Positions 1 through 12,000 of a DNA stretch of 64,000 bases are shown piece after piece. Under the pieces are notes generated by a model. The model saw only the letters and a list, made by a program, of their open reading frames with translations. It was not told the origin of the DNA and did not search any database. Positions within the stretch are counted from its first letter, which is position 1. Each line of letters begins with the position of its first letter. The stretch is from Ceratotherium simum simum (Eukaryota > Chordata > Mammalia > Perissodactyla > Rhinocerotidae), in contig NW_004454170.1 of the NCBI RefSeq assembly GCF_000283155.1, positions 16,286,696 through 16,350,695 on the forward strand, read 5' to 3'. The translations under genes were made by a program, and so were the position numbers.

Positions 1-429
1 TAAATAGCAATATTTTCATTCTCCAAGTTACCACTTATCATGTCAAACAGAAGAGGAACTAATTTGGTAACTAATTTTACCAAAGAAGTGAGTAATACTT
101 GTGTATTACTAAATTTAACATTTTGGTTCTATTTTAATTCACTGAAATCTGTGCCCCAGATATGTCTTAAAGTGGTTTAATAGCAAAAGAGTTGGAAATT
201 AAGCTGAAAAAAATTTTGTATTAATACATCTCTTTACAAAAAAAGGAAGTCAGGTAGCTTATAGAAAAAAATATTATGTAACAGAATTTTTAAAAGCCTC
301 AACAATTACAAAAGAAATGCAACCTAAAATGAAAACATTTCTCATCTATCAAATTAACAAAGCTTAAGGGAAATGTTTAAACAGGAACTTTGTATGTTGT
401 TCTAATCAACAAAGAAAAGAAAAAATAAA
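1..429. other. Unassigned AT-rich intron sequence
   Basis: AT-rich DNA inside LAMC1 intron 1. I see no gene, SINE or confident repeat. It may be further decayed L1 belonging to the element that starts near 430, but I could not align it with confidence. Confidence 0.4.
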
Positions 430-1905
430 TAAAGGAGTTAAGGATTGGTAAGGAGAAACAAACTGTCATTATTTACAGATGACTGTCAACATATAAAAAA
501 CAAAGAATCTAAAGACAAATCATTAGAATTAATAAGAGAATTAAGCAAGTGGTTATAAGATTAATATACAATAACCAGTTACATTTTTACATGCCGGAAA
601 CAAAGAGTTAGAAAACGTAATTTAGAAAAAATATTAACAGCAACAAAAAATAAAAATGTATCCAGGAATAAATCATACAGAAAAAGGACAAGGCTCATGA
701 AGAGAGAATTATAAAACATTACGGGAATTCATTAAAGAAGGCCTAAATTATACTATGTTCATGGACAGAAAGACTCAATATGGTCAAGATGTCAATTCAA
801 CCCAGAGGGATGTATCAAGTCAATGTGATTTCAATCAAGATCCAAAGAGAGGTCACTGAGGAAGTTGATAACCTGACTCTAAAATTTATAAGGAAGAGCA
901 AAGGCCCAAAGACAGCTAGGATATGTCTAAACAGGAAAAAGAAGTTTGAAAGGGACTAGCCCTAGGAGATAAAGACAACACACAAATTAATTCCAGATGA
1001 ATTAAGAACTTAAATGTAAAAGGCAAATTTTAAAACTTTGGAAGATCCTTAAAAGAAAATATAGGAAGGATTTCTTACATAAGACACCAAAGGCTAACTA
1101 CAAGAGAAAATACTGATACATCTGATCACATTAAAGTTAAGAAATTTTCTCCAAAAGATATCATAGAGAAAATAAAAAGAGAAATCAGACACTGGTAGAA
1201 GATACAATAAAAGGATTAGTATTCAGAATAGATGAAGTCGTCTACAAATCAATAAGAAAAAAAGGTCAAACGACATTTACAGGAGAGGAAATATAAACAA
1301 TAGTAAACACATGAAAAGATACTGAACCTTATAAATAAAACCACAGAGATAAAACTTTACACCACCAAATGGGCAAAATTTAAGAATTCTCACTATAGTG
1401 GATGTGGATCAACAGCCTATTAACACTGTTGGAGGGCATCTAAACTAGCACAACCACTCTGGAAAACAATTTGCATTATCTCATAAAACTGAAGATACTC
1501 ATTATGACCCAGCAACCCAGGTAGGGCGACTCTTGCACATAAGCACCAGGGCACACGTGTGAGAATGCTCACAGACCATTATTCATAAGAACAATAAGAT
1601 CAAAAAGTCCATCAGCAGGATAATCAGTAAATCAGCTCTAGTATAATCACTTAATAAAATACTACCCAGGAATGAAAATGAATGAATTACAACTACACTT
1701 TAGAAATGTACTGAGTGAAAAAGCAAGTTGCAGAAGACTACATATAGGAAAAACTCAAAAACACGCAATACATCGTCTAGGGATCATAAAAATATTTTCT
1801 TTTAAAAGCAAGAGAATAAAACACAAAATTGAGGGTAGTGGATACCTGAGGTGGAGAGGCTGGAAAGAAATGCTCCTAGAGTTCTCATCTACTTCATAGA
1901 GAAGT
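430..1905 (+). mobile_element. Old L1 (L1M-type) ORF2 fragment, sense
   Basis: The segment follows the order of L1 ORF2 from the reverse transcriptase through the C-terminal region: a block like 'ctgtcattatttacagatga', then 'attcatggacag..gactcaatatggtcaagatgtcaattc', then the 'ggatgtgga..' and 'aaccactctggaaaac' blocks. It is heavily mutated, and the reading frame is broken many times. The family assignment (old L1M rather than young L1) is inferred from divergence. It is a dead copy in LAMC1 intron 1, in the opposite orientation to the gene. Confidence 0.75.
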
Positions 1906-2637
1906 TTTCACTTCTATTCCGGATTTCTGTGCACTAAAACAGGATATCTGCTGCACAAACAATACCATTATCTATTTTATCTTGTAATTTACCTATAAGC
2001 ACAGAACATCATGTCATAGTAATACACAGCTGACCATAGGTATTTCAAAACAAAATAACACGAAAAACTCCAGAGAGGATTCAATTTGTTACTGGCGAGT
2101 ACTTGAAAACCACTAGCCTAGGTGACAACAGGATTTCCTCCCTGAGGAATAATCCCTGTGTTCACTGGCAATCAGTGTTACGAGTTTACAAGGGAAATAT
2201 TACATTGTAATAACCTTCAAATGACATGAAGAAGGAATTTAAACACCTACTTTATAGGACTTTATACTTCGTGAAACAAAAACTCTTCAAGTCTTAGTCT
2301 GAGAAACTCTGCTATCCTAAAAAAAGAAAGGTATTTAACTTGGCATTGTGGATCCTGGAAAGGAAGACAAGGCTTCATAAAAGAAACAATTTGATGGTTG
2401 GTTTTAGCTATTTTCCTGTTCTTAAAAGAAAGTTCAACAGAACAAACAGGCAGGTCTTCTGTTATTATTGTCCACACAAGGATGATGTCTTAAATTTTGA
2501 GAAAACAGCTCTGTGGCCTTTCTCCAAAGATTAGCGAACACTCCTCTTTCAAACACTCTCCCAAAGCCATAGTCTGCACACATTTAATTGGTGAATTTAC
2601 CCCTATGCTTCTCTATCAGTTTAGAATTGAGTTTTCT
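1906..2637. other. Unique intron sequence
   Basis: No repeat or gene recognised. Short reading frames occur on both strands but none has a recognisable domain. The last 16 bases (2622-2637) are the left target-site duplication of the next ERE. Confidence 0.5.
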
Positions 2638-3011
2638 TTTTTTTTTTTTCTTCTGTTTTTTTTTTGAGGAAGATCGGCCCTGAGCTAACATCTGCCAATC
2701 CTCCTTTTTTGTGTGTGCGTGTGTGAGGAAGATCGGCCCTGAGCTAACATCTGCCAATCCTGCTTTTTTGTGTGTGCGTGTGTGAGGAAGATCGGCCCTG
2801 AGCTAACATCTGCCAATCCTCCTCTATTGCTGAGGAAGACTAGCCCTGGGCTAACACCCATGCCCATCTTCCTCCACTTTATATGGGACGCCACCACAGC
2901 ATGGCTTGACAAGCCGTGTGGTGTTGTGCGCCCGGGATCCGAACTGGTGAACCCTGGGCCGCTGAAGTGGAGCGCGCGTACTTAACTGCTTGCGCCACCA
3001 GGCCGGCCCCA
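2638..3011 (-). mobile_element. ERE SINE with triplicated 59-bp tail
   Basis: Reverse-complement ERE: poly(T) on the left and the tRNA-like head on the right ending 'ggccggcccc'. It is flanked by a perfect 16-base target duplication, tagaattgagttttct, at 2622-2637 and 3012-3027. The tail unit 'gaggaagatcggccctgagc...' starts at 2666, 2725 and 2784, giving three near-identical 59-base copies joined by a GT-rich spacer. A normal ERE has one such unit. Perfect duplications point to a relatively recent insertion. Confidence 0.95.
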
Positions 3012-3065
3012 TAGAATTGAGTTTTCTGATTCATCGGGATAACCAAAGAATATTCAAATGCCTAT

Positions 3066-3250
3066 GATTTCACGAGTCAGTACCTAGCTCTAAGTTGCTG
3101 ACCTAATGGTTTAAAACATAGCTCCTGTCCTCAATGAGCTCACATGAAGAAACAAAATAAATACACCTTTAAAAGATTCCAGAATAAGACGGTATAGTCA
3201 AGTGACCAATGAGTGGTATGATAAGCACTGTTGTATCACATTTCTAGAAT
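3066..3250. repeat. Local duplicate, copy A
   Basis: This segment and 5236-5425 align with roughly 80% identity by eye. They share long blocks such as 'acctagctctaagttgctga' and 'ccagaataagac' and the region around 'caagtgaccaat'. Part resembles the antisense 3' region of L2 ('cctgtcctcaatgagctcac'), but most shared blocks are not L2 consensus, so a local duplication is more likely than two independent L2 copies. Confidence 0.7.
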
Positions 3251-3410
3251 GTTGCAAACAATTCATAGAGAAAGCAATTTCCTTCCAAAAGAAACTGGGA
3301 TGATCAAGTCCAGAGGACAACATGATATATTTTAGGCAAAGGATGACAGCAAAGGACTCTGAGCAAATAAAGACAATGAGTTCAACTAAGGAAAGAAAAA
3401 AAGGATGTCA

Positions 3411-3617
3411 GGGCCGGCCACGTGGCTTAGCAGTTAAGTGCACGTGCTCCGCTGCTGGCGGCCCGGGTTCGGATCCTGGGCGCGCACTGAAGCACCGCTT
3501 CTCCGGCCATGCTGAGGCCACGTCCCACATACAGCAACTAGAAGGATGTGCAGCTATGACATACAACTATCTACTGGGGCTTTGGGGGGAAAAAAAATAA
3601 ATTAAAAAAAGAAAAAA
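3411..3617 (+). mobile_element. ERE SINE, short 'cagcaactagaagg' type
   Basis: Starts 'gggccggccacgtggctta', has the tRNA-like box B 'ggttcggatcc', and carries the 'tacagcaactagaaggatg' body. It ends in 'ggggctttgggg' and an A-rich tail. Perfect 16-base target duplication at 3395-3410 and 3618-3633. Confidence 0.95.
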
Positions 3618-3943
3618 GAAAAAAAGGATGTCAATTCAAGTATATTACAATCTTCTGGGAAGCAGTAAACCAAGTTGAGAAAACCCTATGGGCAAAAGCA
3701 ATCATTTATCATCATTTATACAGTCATCCTCAACATGAGCAATTCTTTGAAGATTCCTAGAGACACTGATTTATTACTGATTTAAAACAACTGAACAGAA
3801 AGAAAAAAAATCGATGATAAGTAGGTAGGCAGACAGGGAGATGCATAAAGTGTGAAGAGTGTAAGGACAGAGACATCATTGAAATTATCTGCTTCTGAGA
3901 ACAAGAATATCAGAATTAATCTCCAATTCAAAAAGTATCTCAA

Positions 3944-4159
3944 GGGCCGGCCCCGTGGCTCAGTGGTTAAGTGCGCATGCTCCGCTCCTGGCGGCCCGAG
4001 TTCGGATTCCGGGCGTGCACCGACACACCGCTTCTCCGGCCATGCTGAGGCCACGTCCCACATACAGCAACTAGAAGGATGTGCAGCTATGACATACAAC
4101 AATCTGCTGGGGCTTTGGGGGAAAAAATAAATAAATAAATAAAATCTTTAAAAAAAAAA
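3944..4159 (+). mobile_element. ERE SINE, short 'cagcaactagaagg' type
   Basis: Same architecture as the copy 0.5 kb to its left, with an (aaat)n/poly(A) tail. The 14-base duplication aaaaagtatctcaa flanks it at 3930-3943 and 4160-4173. The head 'ggccggccccgtggctcagt' is close to the apparent family consensus. Confidence 0.95.
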
Positions 4160-4353
4160 AAAAAGTATCTCAAATGAAATGGCTTTAACACAGGCAGGTT
4201 CCTATAAAAACTAGGCATAGTCACTGGAGATGAAATTGCAATTTTACAAAAAAACTATCAAACAAAAACAAAAAATGAAATATCCATAGAGGACAAGAAA
4301 TATTTTTCTCTTAAAATAGGTAGTTTTTTTGTTAGAATTCAACCACTACTACT

Positions 4354-4728
4354 TTTTTTTTTTATTGTGAATTTTTGTTGTACATTATTGTTTGTCGGTC
4401 ACCATATAAATGCATCCCTCCACCCTTTGTGCCTGCCTCCCACCCCCTTTGCCCCCAGTAAACACCAACCAGTTCTCTGTCCATGTGTTGGTTTATCTTT
4501 CACATATGAGTGAAATCATGGACTGTTTGTCTTTCTCTTTCTGGCTTATCTTGCTTAACATAATACCCTCCAGGTCCATCCATGTTGTTGCAAATAGGAC
4601 GATTTTGTCTTTTTTTTATGGCTGAGTAGTATTCCATGGTATATATATACCACATCTTCTTTATCCAATCATCGGTAGAGGGACACTTGGGTTGCTTCCA
4701 TGTCTTGGCTATACTGAATAATGCTGGG
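4354..4728 (-). mobile_element. 5'-truncated L1 3' end, antisense
   Basis: Poly(T) at the left followed by the reverse complement of an L1 3' end: 'ggctgagtagtattccatgg' and 'ccatgttgttgcaaatag' are the antisense of the conserved ORF2 C-terminal and 3' UTR region. Flanked by a 10-base duplication cactactact at 4344-4353 and 4729-4738. Low divergence suggests a fairly young, dead-on-arrival truncated copy. Confidence 0.88.
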
Positions 4729-4738
4729 CACTACTACT

Positions 4739-5235
4739 TCTTTTAAACATTTATGTAATGCCCTATTTGTACTTCTAAATATTCTTACCATTATTTAATA
4801 ATCCATCCACTCAAATTGTCTTACAATAAATCTGTTAAAATTCATCCTTTCAATGAAATAAAAGTTCCTATTAAATGAACTTTATTCATTTATTTAGATA
4901 ATAACCAATTTATCAGATGCCTATTGTGTGCCAAATTTTTACATAATCTTTAGCTGTTCTATTACCATGATCTATAAAAGTGCTATAACATACAATCAAA
5001 TGTGATACAAGTCCATAATCCTTTATCTGTGATTCTAAATCCAAAAAGTTCTAAACAGCAGCAGATTTTCGTAACATTTGACAACAAAACATGACGAACC
5101 AGTGCGAGACTATTATAGCCTTTAATCAGCCCTAAGTGTGAATACATCTCACTGCAGAAATAATAAAGCGTTTGACTGGAGGGCACTGCTGCAGGTGCTA
5201 TGTACTACACACCCATTTTACTGAAGAATTTACTA
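4739..5235. other. Unique intron sequence
   Basis: No gene or confident repeat seen. AT-rich, with short antisense reading frames lacking recognisable domains. Confidence 0.5.
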
Positions 5236-5425
5236 TGATTCCATAAGTCAAGTACCTAGCTCTAAGTTGCTGACCTAATTAACGGTTCAAACACAGTTCT
5301 TGCCCTCAATTAATTCATATTGAAGAAAAAGGTAAATACACATTAAAAAAGACTCCAGAATAAGACTGTGTTCAAGTGACCAATAAGTGGTACAAACAAT
5401 AGACACTGTTTTATCACTTCTGGAA
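5236..5425. repeat. Local duplicate, copy B
   Basis: Partner of 3066-3250, in the same orientation and about 2.2 kb away. See that entry for the shared blocks. The copies differ by several short indels, so the duplication is old. Confidence 0.7.
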
Positions 5426-5980
5426 TTCTCATTTCTAAAACACATCTGGATTTTAAAACAGCTTTGATTCATCCATCACAGCTGAAGGTAAACACGATCA
5501 GTACTGTCAGGTAAATCAAGACTTACCGATCCTGCATGGGATATGTTCCTCTAAGACAGATCTGACACAGAGCCTGTCAGTGTAAGTCCTCAACACCAAT
5601 ACAGGGAGATCTCAGTACCAAGAGAGGACCACAGCAATGAAGACTGGCAAAGTCTCATAATAAAATGAATTCTGCAAAGGGAGGGAAGGCTGCTCACTGA
5701 GAAGAAAAGGATGAGCATGCACCCTTTTCTTCAGAGCCTCTTCTCCCAAAGACCTAGGGTGTGAGGGTCCCCGGAGAGCATTTGCTAGTTTTTCTAGATC
5801 CACTTCCTAAAACTGCTAGCCACAAATGGAATCCTCTGAAGAAGGTGCTCCAGGAAGGCCAAAACTTGGGAGAGAGAGGATTCTGCAGCACGGGAGTTTG
5901 CAAGTACACCACAAGAGTAGAAGTGTTGGCATGTCAGAGCCATCTGCCAAAATCAGTTCTCCCTCTCTGTCACTGTAACA
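5426..5980. other. Unique intron sequence
   Basis: No recognised repeat or coding exon. The open frames here (for example plus strand 5761-6063) show no domain and overlap the LTR-like segment downstream. Confidence 0.45.
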
Positions 5981-6400
5981 GATTTGTGTCTGGGCACAAG
6001 GCTGCCCCAGCTAGACTACAATTCCCAGCCTCCACTGCATATATGAGGTGGCCAGGTGACTAAGTGCTCTCCAATGGCAGATGATGCAATGATGGATGCC
6101 ACTTTCAGCTCTCAGTCTCAAGAAGTAGGCATACACCCCTCTGCAGTATCTCCCCATTTGGAACACAGAGGTGCCTATCACCCAACGTCAACCACACACA
6201 TAAGGACAACATCTTCCAGGACAGCAGATCATGAAGATGAAAGGACCCTGGGTCCGGAACATCTGTGTGGATAAGAGCTACCCTGCTACCCGCTTACCTC
6301 AGAAAGAGGAACAAACCTCAGTGTTTTTTAAACCACTTTTTGTTGGGGTTCTTTGCTACTGTGGCTTAGTTTTTACCTAACAACACTGGTGAGGAAGCTA
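5981..6400 (+). mobile_element. Probable old LTR or LTR-like repeat
   Basis: The segment starts near 'cagctagactacaattcccag', passes 'aggtggccaggtgactaagt' and 'gaccctgggtccggaac', and ends 'taaaccactttttgttgggg'. Together these match a widespread mammalian LTR-like repeat that I remember but cannot name securely. Target duplications were not found. Confidence 0.45.
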
Positions 6401-6534
6401 CACCACGTATCAGCCATCCCATTCCACCTGTCCAATTTCAACAGCCCTCTCTAAAAGGCAAATTCCATCTTGGGAAACTAAGCAAAATTGCCATTTCCTG
6501 CCCTCATCTGCATTCTGTGGCCGTACCCTCATAG

Positions 6535-7095
6535 AAACAGGAATTCATTTATTCAGCAAACTTTTGAGCATCTACTAATATATAACAGGTACTATGCTAT
6601 ACAGTAGGGATATAAAAGCCAATGGGAAAAAGAAAGCTGATGAAACCTTCCCTGGGTCAGGTCCTCTGAACTGCATGCTTTTCACCCAGAAGAAAGCTCT
6701 AGGTCTTCTCTGCCCTGTCTCCAGCACTCTGCAGTGCTTTTTACATAACAGGCACTCAATAAATATTTGTTAAGTGAATGAATTAAGAAATCAATAAATT
6801 CATCTTGTCCTCAATGAACTCAGTCTAATGGGGGAAACAGAGAAACAATACAACATAGCACCTCTCGCATCACAGACGTGCAATATGTGCAGATGTTTAG
6901 AAATGAATAAATGTATGAACATCAAACAACATAATGGTAAATGCTACAGAGGGGCAGCAGGAATTAGAAATCAACAACATCTTTCTGGAGGAGTTGAAAT
7001 TTGCTGTGAGTTCTGAAGGACAATTAGGAGGTAGCCAAATAAACAAACAAAAAAAGTAAAGAATCAAGAAAAGATGTAGCACTCATGCTGTGTGA
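6535..7095. mobile_element. L2 fragments in both orientations
   Basis: 6535-6640 looks like antisense L2 ('attcatttattcagcaaac', 'gagcatctac'). About 6660-6790 is a sense L2 3' end ending 'caataaatatttgttaagtgaatgaatta'-like sequence. About 6800-7090 is again antisense L2 ('cttgtcctcaatgaactcag'). The order suggests one L2 interrupted by another. All are ancient and non-coding now. Confidence 0.6.
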
Positions 7096-7354
7096 GCACG
7101 TTTACCATGACTGGAACTAAGGGCAGAGTTCCAATCATACAACAAACATAACTAGTACTCTCCTGATTCAAATACTACTGCTTCCATTAATTAAGACTAA
7201 AAGTGAATTCTTTTCTTTAGCATTTGCATCACCCTACTTGCTTAATATGAATTTCAGAGAACCCAGAGCTCCCCCTTCTTTAACTTCCAGATTTAATTTT
7301 CATTTTTAAATCTAAAATCAGGATTTAATTGACTAGTTCTAACAAGTCCTCTAT

Positions 7355-7740
7355 CATATAATCAAAGAATCTCAGGGTTGGTGAGAATCTGAAAGGTCAC
7401 CAAATGTTCTGGGAAGTCATTTGTCTTGATCAGCTATAATCAGATCTCTACAGTCACATGGAATTTTTATCTTTCTCTTATTGCACTTTATGTTTTGTCT
7501 CAGATACACACATTCTTGCTCTCCCACTAGACTGCAAGCTCTTTACAGACAACCCACATTCTTCATCTCATATTCTTGCAGTGCTCAATAATCAAAGGCT
7601 CTGTATAAAATCACCTTTAAATTCAATCCCATCAGCTCTAGCAGTCCCTGCCAAGTCCCACTATCTGACTTGTTCCTGGGTCAGCCTCATTATTTCCCCC
7701 GGTAAAAATGAGTTGTTGCACCTTCTTTCCTGACTCCCAC
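7355..7740 (+). mobile_element. Ancient MIR/L2-type debris
   Basis: 'gaatctcagggttgg..gaaaggtcacc' near 7365-7405 resembles a MIR3/L3-type core. 7455-7600 resembles the L2 3' region ('gactgcaagctctttacagac' and 'cttgcagtgctcaataat'). Identification is by consensus memory and only moderately certain. Confidence 0.45.
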
Positions 7741-10056
7741 AGAAATCCCCACAGGTGGAGCTTCCTTCCTGTTTTTAATGCCAGTGATACCACATTACTA
7801 CTTTTTTCACCATCACTTCTATTTTATGGACTAGGTAGGGCTTAATAATCCAAACGTTTACAAAAAAAAAGGAACGAGTTCCAAATAAACCATCTCAATT
7901 GTAAGCTGCAGAGTGTCTGTATCTCAGAAATTGTAAGATGTCCCCCTGCAGATGTTTTAAGCCTAGAATCATCAATGGCCTTTCCCGTTCCATCTTTTGT
8001 TCCTCCTACAAGGTTACCGTGCTTCCTTGGGACTTCCTGTTTGAATAACCACACGCTTGGGTGTTCAAACTCCCATGTGTCCATTCTTCACCATAAAAGA
8101 GACCTGAGGAAGTAACCAGGCAGTTGGACACAAAAAGATGTATGAACAAAAACAGCTGTGTGTTAGCAGGACAGACAAAAAGACAGCAGGGATCTAGGCA
8201 CTGCTGTGAATTTCAAAAACAAGGTCTATTTAGTCAGGCATGGTTAAAAGGCTGCTGATTCAGAATACCACTGGCCCAATTCATAATTGAAAATCACTAG
8301 AGATGTGAATAAGTCTGTTTTTAGTTACTTCCACAGTCTCACTCCAACACCATGCTTCCCAACAGACTCCCTCATGGGAACAAAGGTGCCTCTCTTTTCT
8401 CTCACAAAAATGGCAATACCAACTCAAAAGGTTTCATGAAAAAATTTAATACCTATTTTATTTCCCAATCCAAAAAGCAGATATCCCCCTTCCCCAAGGG
8501 GCTTTCCTATAAAAAAACACGGGAAATCACAGATGCAGATACACACCAAAGCAGCACAGAAAACAAGCCTACATTTTACTCACATCTGCAAAGTATGCTA
8601 ATTTCCAGAATCAGTCCCTCTTTTGATACCCTGGATTCACCATCCACATCTTTCTTGTGCCAGGATATAAGAGCTTTAGACTACATGATATAAGAGCTTT
8701 AGACTACATGTAAGTTTAAAACCAAAACCTTATTAGAATGGCCACAAAACTGAATGATCCTCAATTCTACCCAGAGTTGATGCTAACTTATTTCTTGGCC
8801 TGGGGCAAAAATGCTGAAAACAGCAGTAAACAAACCAGCTTGAGCCTCTAAAGCAATCCTGATAAAGTAAACAAATTTTGTGACAGCTGCATTACAGATG
8901 TTCCCACAAGCTTTCATAATCTGTAGCAGAGTTCTAAGAATTTACTCCTCAATAGACTTTCTATCCCATGAACTTACCTAAAATACTCACTATTAATTCA
9001 AAACTGTACAGAGCCGCTCTAAAAGTTAATCCTAGACACTCAACCCCACAGAACGTGACCCTTTTCCTACGAAGGGGCAACCACATGACCAAAGCAATTA
9101 AAGTATACAATTGCTCTTTTGGTTTCCAACTTCCTACCCCCCCATTATCTTCACCCTTAGCCCCTTGTTTCTTTCTACCCACCAAAAGAGCACACAATTT
9201 CAACGAAAATTCCAGGATGCTCATCTCTATAAGATCATGATCTGGCATTAAAAAAATAATAATCTAAGAACTTAATGACACCAAAACAATAGAAGAAGTC
9301 ATCAGTCCTATCAGAATAAGGTCCATGACAGCAGGACCGCTGTGGAAGGAGCAGCCGCACTGAAGCACAGGTGTACAGATAAACGGCTAGACCAAGACAA
9401 CTGCACCCTAACTTCTTGGGTAAGGGATTAACTAAATTAAACCAGGATCCATCTCTAAAACATATTTTTCACAGCTTAAACTTTCCTAAGTTTCTTTTCA
9501 ACTCCAAAATTTCATAATTTTAGTATTCTAGTTAGCCACATATTAAAATGTCCATTAGACATCAACATTCCAGAAAATTAAAGGTCTAAATGTTGTAAGG
9601 GATAGGGTCAGAAAACAAAACTCATATCTAGATCTAATCATTTTACATTGCCAAGTTACTATGACTTATGCTTTAATAGTTTTTGATAATATGATGACCT
9701 CGGATTTTGAGAACATCTGGGCAGATCATTTCTGCCTCTAATTAGGATTTGTGCTGCCAGAGCAGGAAAACATCACTTCCCAGTTCCTGCCAGTGAATAG
9801 AAAGCTCAATAAAAGCTGTTCAACTCATTTTCATCAAGCTGTCACTATCCCCTTTTCAAAAACCATGAAGCTCTTCTCTTGGAAATAGTTGGGATCCTTT
9901 CATTCTCTCTGAAGAAAGTTGATGAAAAAGCCCTAACAAAATACTTATGCTTCTATATTTTACCAACTGGCAAAAGAGGGGAGGAGGGGGCATTTTAAGC
10001 CCAACACTCAGCCCTCAAATGCAGCAGTGGGTACCATCCCACCCAACCTCCCCACA
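7741..10056. other. Mostly unique intron sequence
   Basis: No coding exon recognised. The minus-strand 80-residue frame at 7842-8084 and the plus-strand 113-residue frame at 8352-8693 have no recognisable domain. One perfect 23-base tandem duplication lies at 8664-8709. Confidence 0.5.
8664..8709. repeat. Perfect 23-bp tandem duplication
   Basis: The 23-base unit beginning 'gatataagagctttagacta' is present twice back to back (8664-8686 and 8687-8709) with no mismatch. It is embedded in unique sequence, so it looks like a recent replication-slippage duplication. Confidence 0.95.
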
Positions 10057-10071
10057 AGAAAGGAAATTGAG

Positions 10072-10326
10072 GGGCCGGCCCCGCGGCGCAAGCGGTTAAG
10101 TGCGCGCGCTCTGCTGTGGCGGCCCCGGGTTCGCTGCTTCAGATCCCGGGCACGCACAGATGCACTGCTTGTCAAGCCATGCTGTGGCGGTGTCCCACAT
10201 AAAGTGGAGGAAGATGGGCACAGATGTTAGCCCAGGGCCAGTCTTCCTCAGCGGGAAAAAAAAAAAAAAAAGAGGAGGATTGGCAGATGTTAGCTCAGGG
10301 CTGATGTTCCTCACAAAAAAAAAAAA
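10072..10326 (+). mobile_element. ERE SINE, 'aagtggaggaagatgggc' type
   Basis: Head 'gggccggccccgcggcgcaa', then 'ggttcgctgcttcagatcc', then the body 'cataaagtggaggaagatgg' and two tail units separated by A-runs. Perfect 15-base duplication agaaaggaaattgag at 10057-10071 and 10327-10341. Confidence 0.95.
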
Positions 10327-10341
10327 AGAAAGGAAATTGAG

Positions 10342-11429
10342 CATGCACATTTAAAAGTCATCAATCACTAGGATGTGACAATGTAACCACATGTATCACA
10401 CAAATACAATGTGTACCAAGCAGGTCTGTAGACAAAGCAGGAGAGTGATTCAGTAATCCTTAAAATTTAATCAGTCAACTCACACCTGTAAAGAAAAACC
10501 AATCTTAGAATCGAGTTCTAGAAGTGGAGATGGTATGTAGTGACAGAGCAGCACAAAACACAAAGTCTTAAGTGGGAACTTAAGGACCTCCTTCCTCAGA
10601 GATAAAGCAAAAAAAAATTTTTTAAGGTATCTAAGAGTCCCCTGATTGAACCTTAGCTCAGTGATGCTCTGGGGTATCTAAGGAGATATAGATTGAAGAG
10701 AGAGAGATACATAGATTAGATAGAGTTACAGATTTGCAAATTAAGATATATAGAAATCAAGATGAAGGGAGTCACTTCTGAGCCTGAAAAACAGTGACAA
10801 AGAAATCTCCTGAAACCACAGTACTTCTCTACCTGTCAATCAATAGGTGGTTAGACCTCTTCAGTTAGCAAATCTGAACAACAAAAAAGCCACCGTATAA
10901 GAGTTAGAATCTACTTGAGGCAGAGGGGAAAAGAAATAGAACCTGGAGATGGACCTGGCAGCCTTATCTTTAAGAATGTCAGATAAAGTAAGCAACTGAA
11001 CTAAACTCAGTAATTCTCAACAACCAGAAAGGAGCCATGGATAAGGTAGAAAGGAGATAAGGTGGCATTCCCCTGATCGCCCTTCAGGAAATGGGGTATG
11101 TGGTACACTTTCCCCTCAGTAGACACTGACAAAACCCAGGATCTCATTCTGAAATTCAATAAATTCCTCAAAAATTCCTAGAAGCATTAGCAGCTAAATA
11201 TTATAAAACTATAAGTACACAAAACCTAAAATACTTCCATTGCCAATAATCCTCTGTTCTTCACAAATAAGTGCAAAGCCCTTTTTAAAAGAAGCATTCT
11301 AAATCCAGGGCTCCTCAAGCAGAGATCTGTCAGAGAAACCAGGTTCGGTTCTTTGGTTTGGGATACTTTCATTTCACTCCCCAATTAAAGATCCTTCATA
11401 CAACTATCACTTCTTAGGTCTAACACGGT
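10342..11429. other. Unique intron sequence
   Basis: No repeat or exon recognised. Contains a short GA/AT-rich patch near 10690-10760. Confidence 0.45.
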
Positions 11430-12000
11430 ATAGTAGCAAGAACATAATCTATCCACAACAGGTCTGGATTCCAACCTAAACTCAGCCTGTTCTACTTCAG
11501 AGAAGTCACTAGTCATTTTTATTACTATTCCATAGGTGATAACAATAGTTCTCAAGATTGCTTTAAGGATTCAAAGAGGTAACCAGGAGGCACTCAACAG
11601 AAGGTAATTCACTTTCTTTTGTCACCTAATTTTCAAGATCCTCATCTCCCCAGAACCCATCCTACCTGTCTCCACTACTCCACGCAAAGCAAACAATGCC
11701 TTCACCATTATCTGATTACTTTTAGATCTTTATGCAAACAACTCACTCTCCCTGGAAAGTCTCCATTCATGTCCACTACCTGTCTTCAAGACCCAGGAAG
11801 CTTTTCCTGGCTAGGTTCAATTCACACTCTTCAGAGCACTCTGCAGGTATTCCCTCCACACTTTAAAAAGTTTCAACTAAACTGTTTTTACTGTCCTTAT
11901 AGTCTCCCATTGGTTGCCTGTACATGAATGTTTTTGTCTCATCTCCTCAAACACGTTATAAATTACCCGAGGATAAAGAAAGTGTTTCAACATTGTTACT
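11430..12000 (+). mobile_element. MIR followed by L2, sense
   Basis: 11430-11610 fits MIR ('ggtctggattccaacctaaa', 'agagaagtcact', ending 'aggcactcaacagaagg'). 11620-12000 fits the sense 3' half of L2 (a diverged 'ctggaaagtctccattc..', then a Cys- and Pro-rich frame to 11927). Both are ancient relics. Confidence 0.6.

Noticed and set aside
2666..2842. Three evenly spaced repeats as a possible CRISPR
   Set aside because: Mammalian SINE tail units with GT-rich spacers; not CRISPR.
10100..10354. Frames through EREs with recurrent peptides such as SHAVAVSHIKWRKMG
   Set aside because: Translation of the SINE itself; the same peptide recurs at every ERE of that type.
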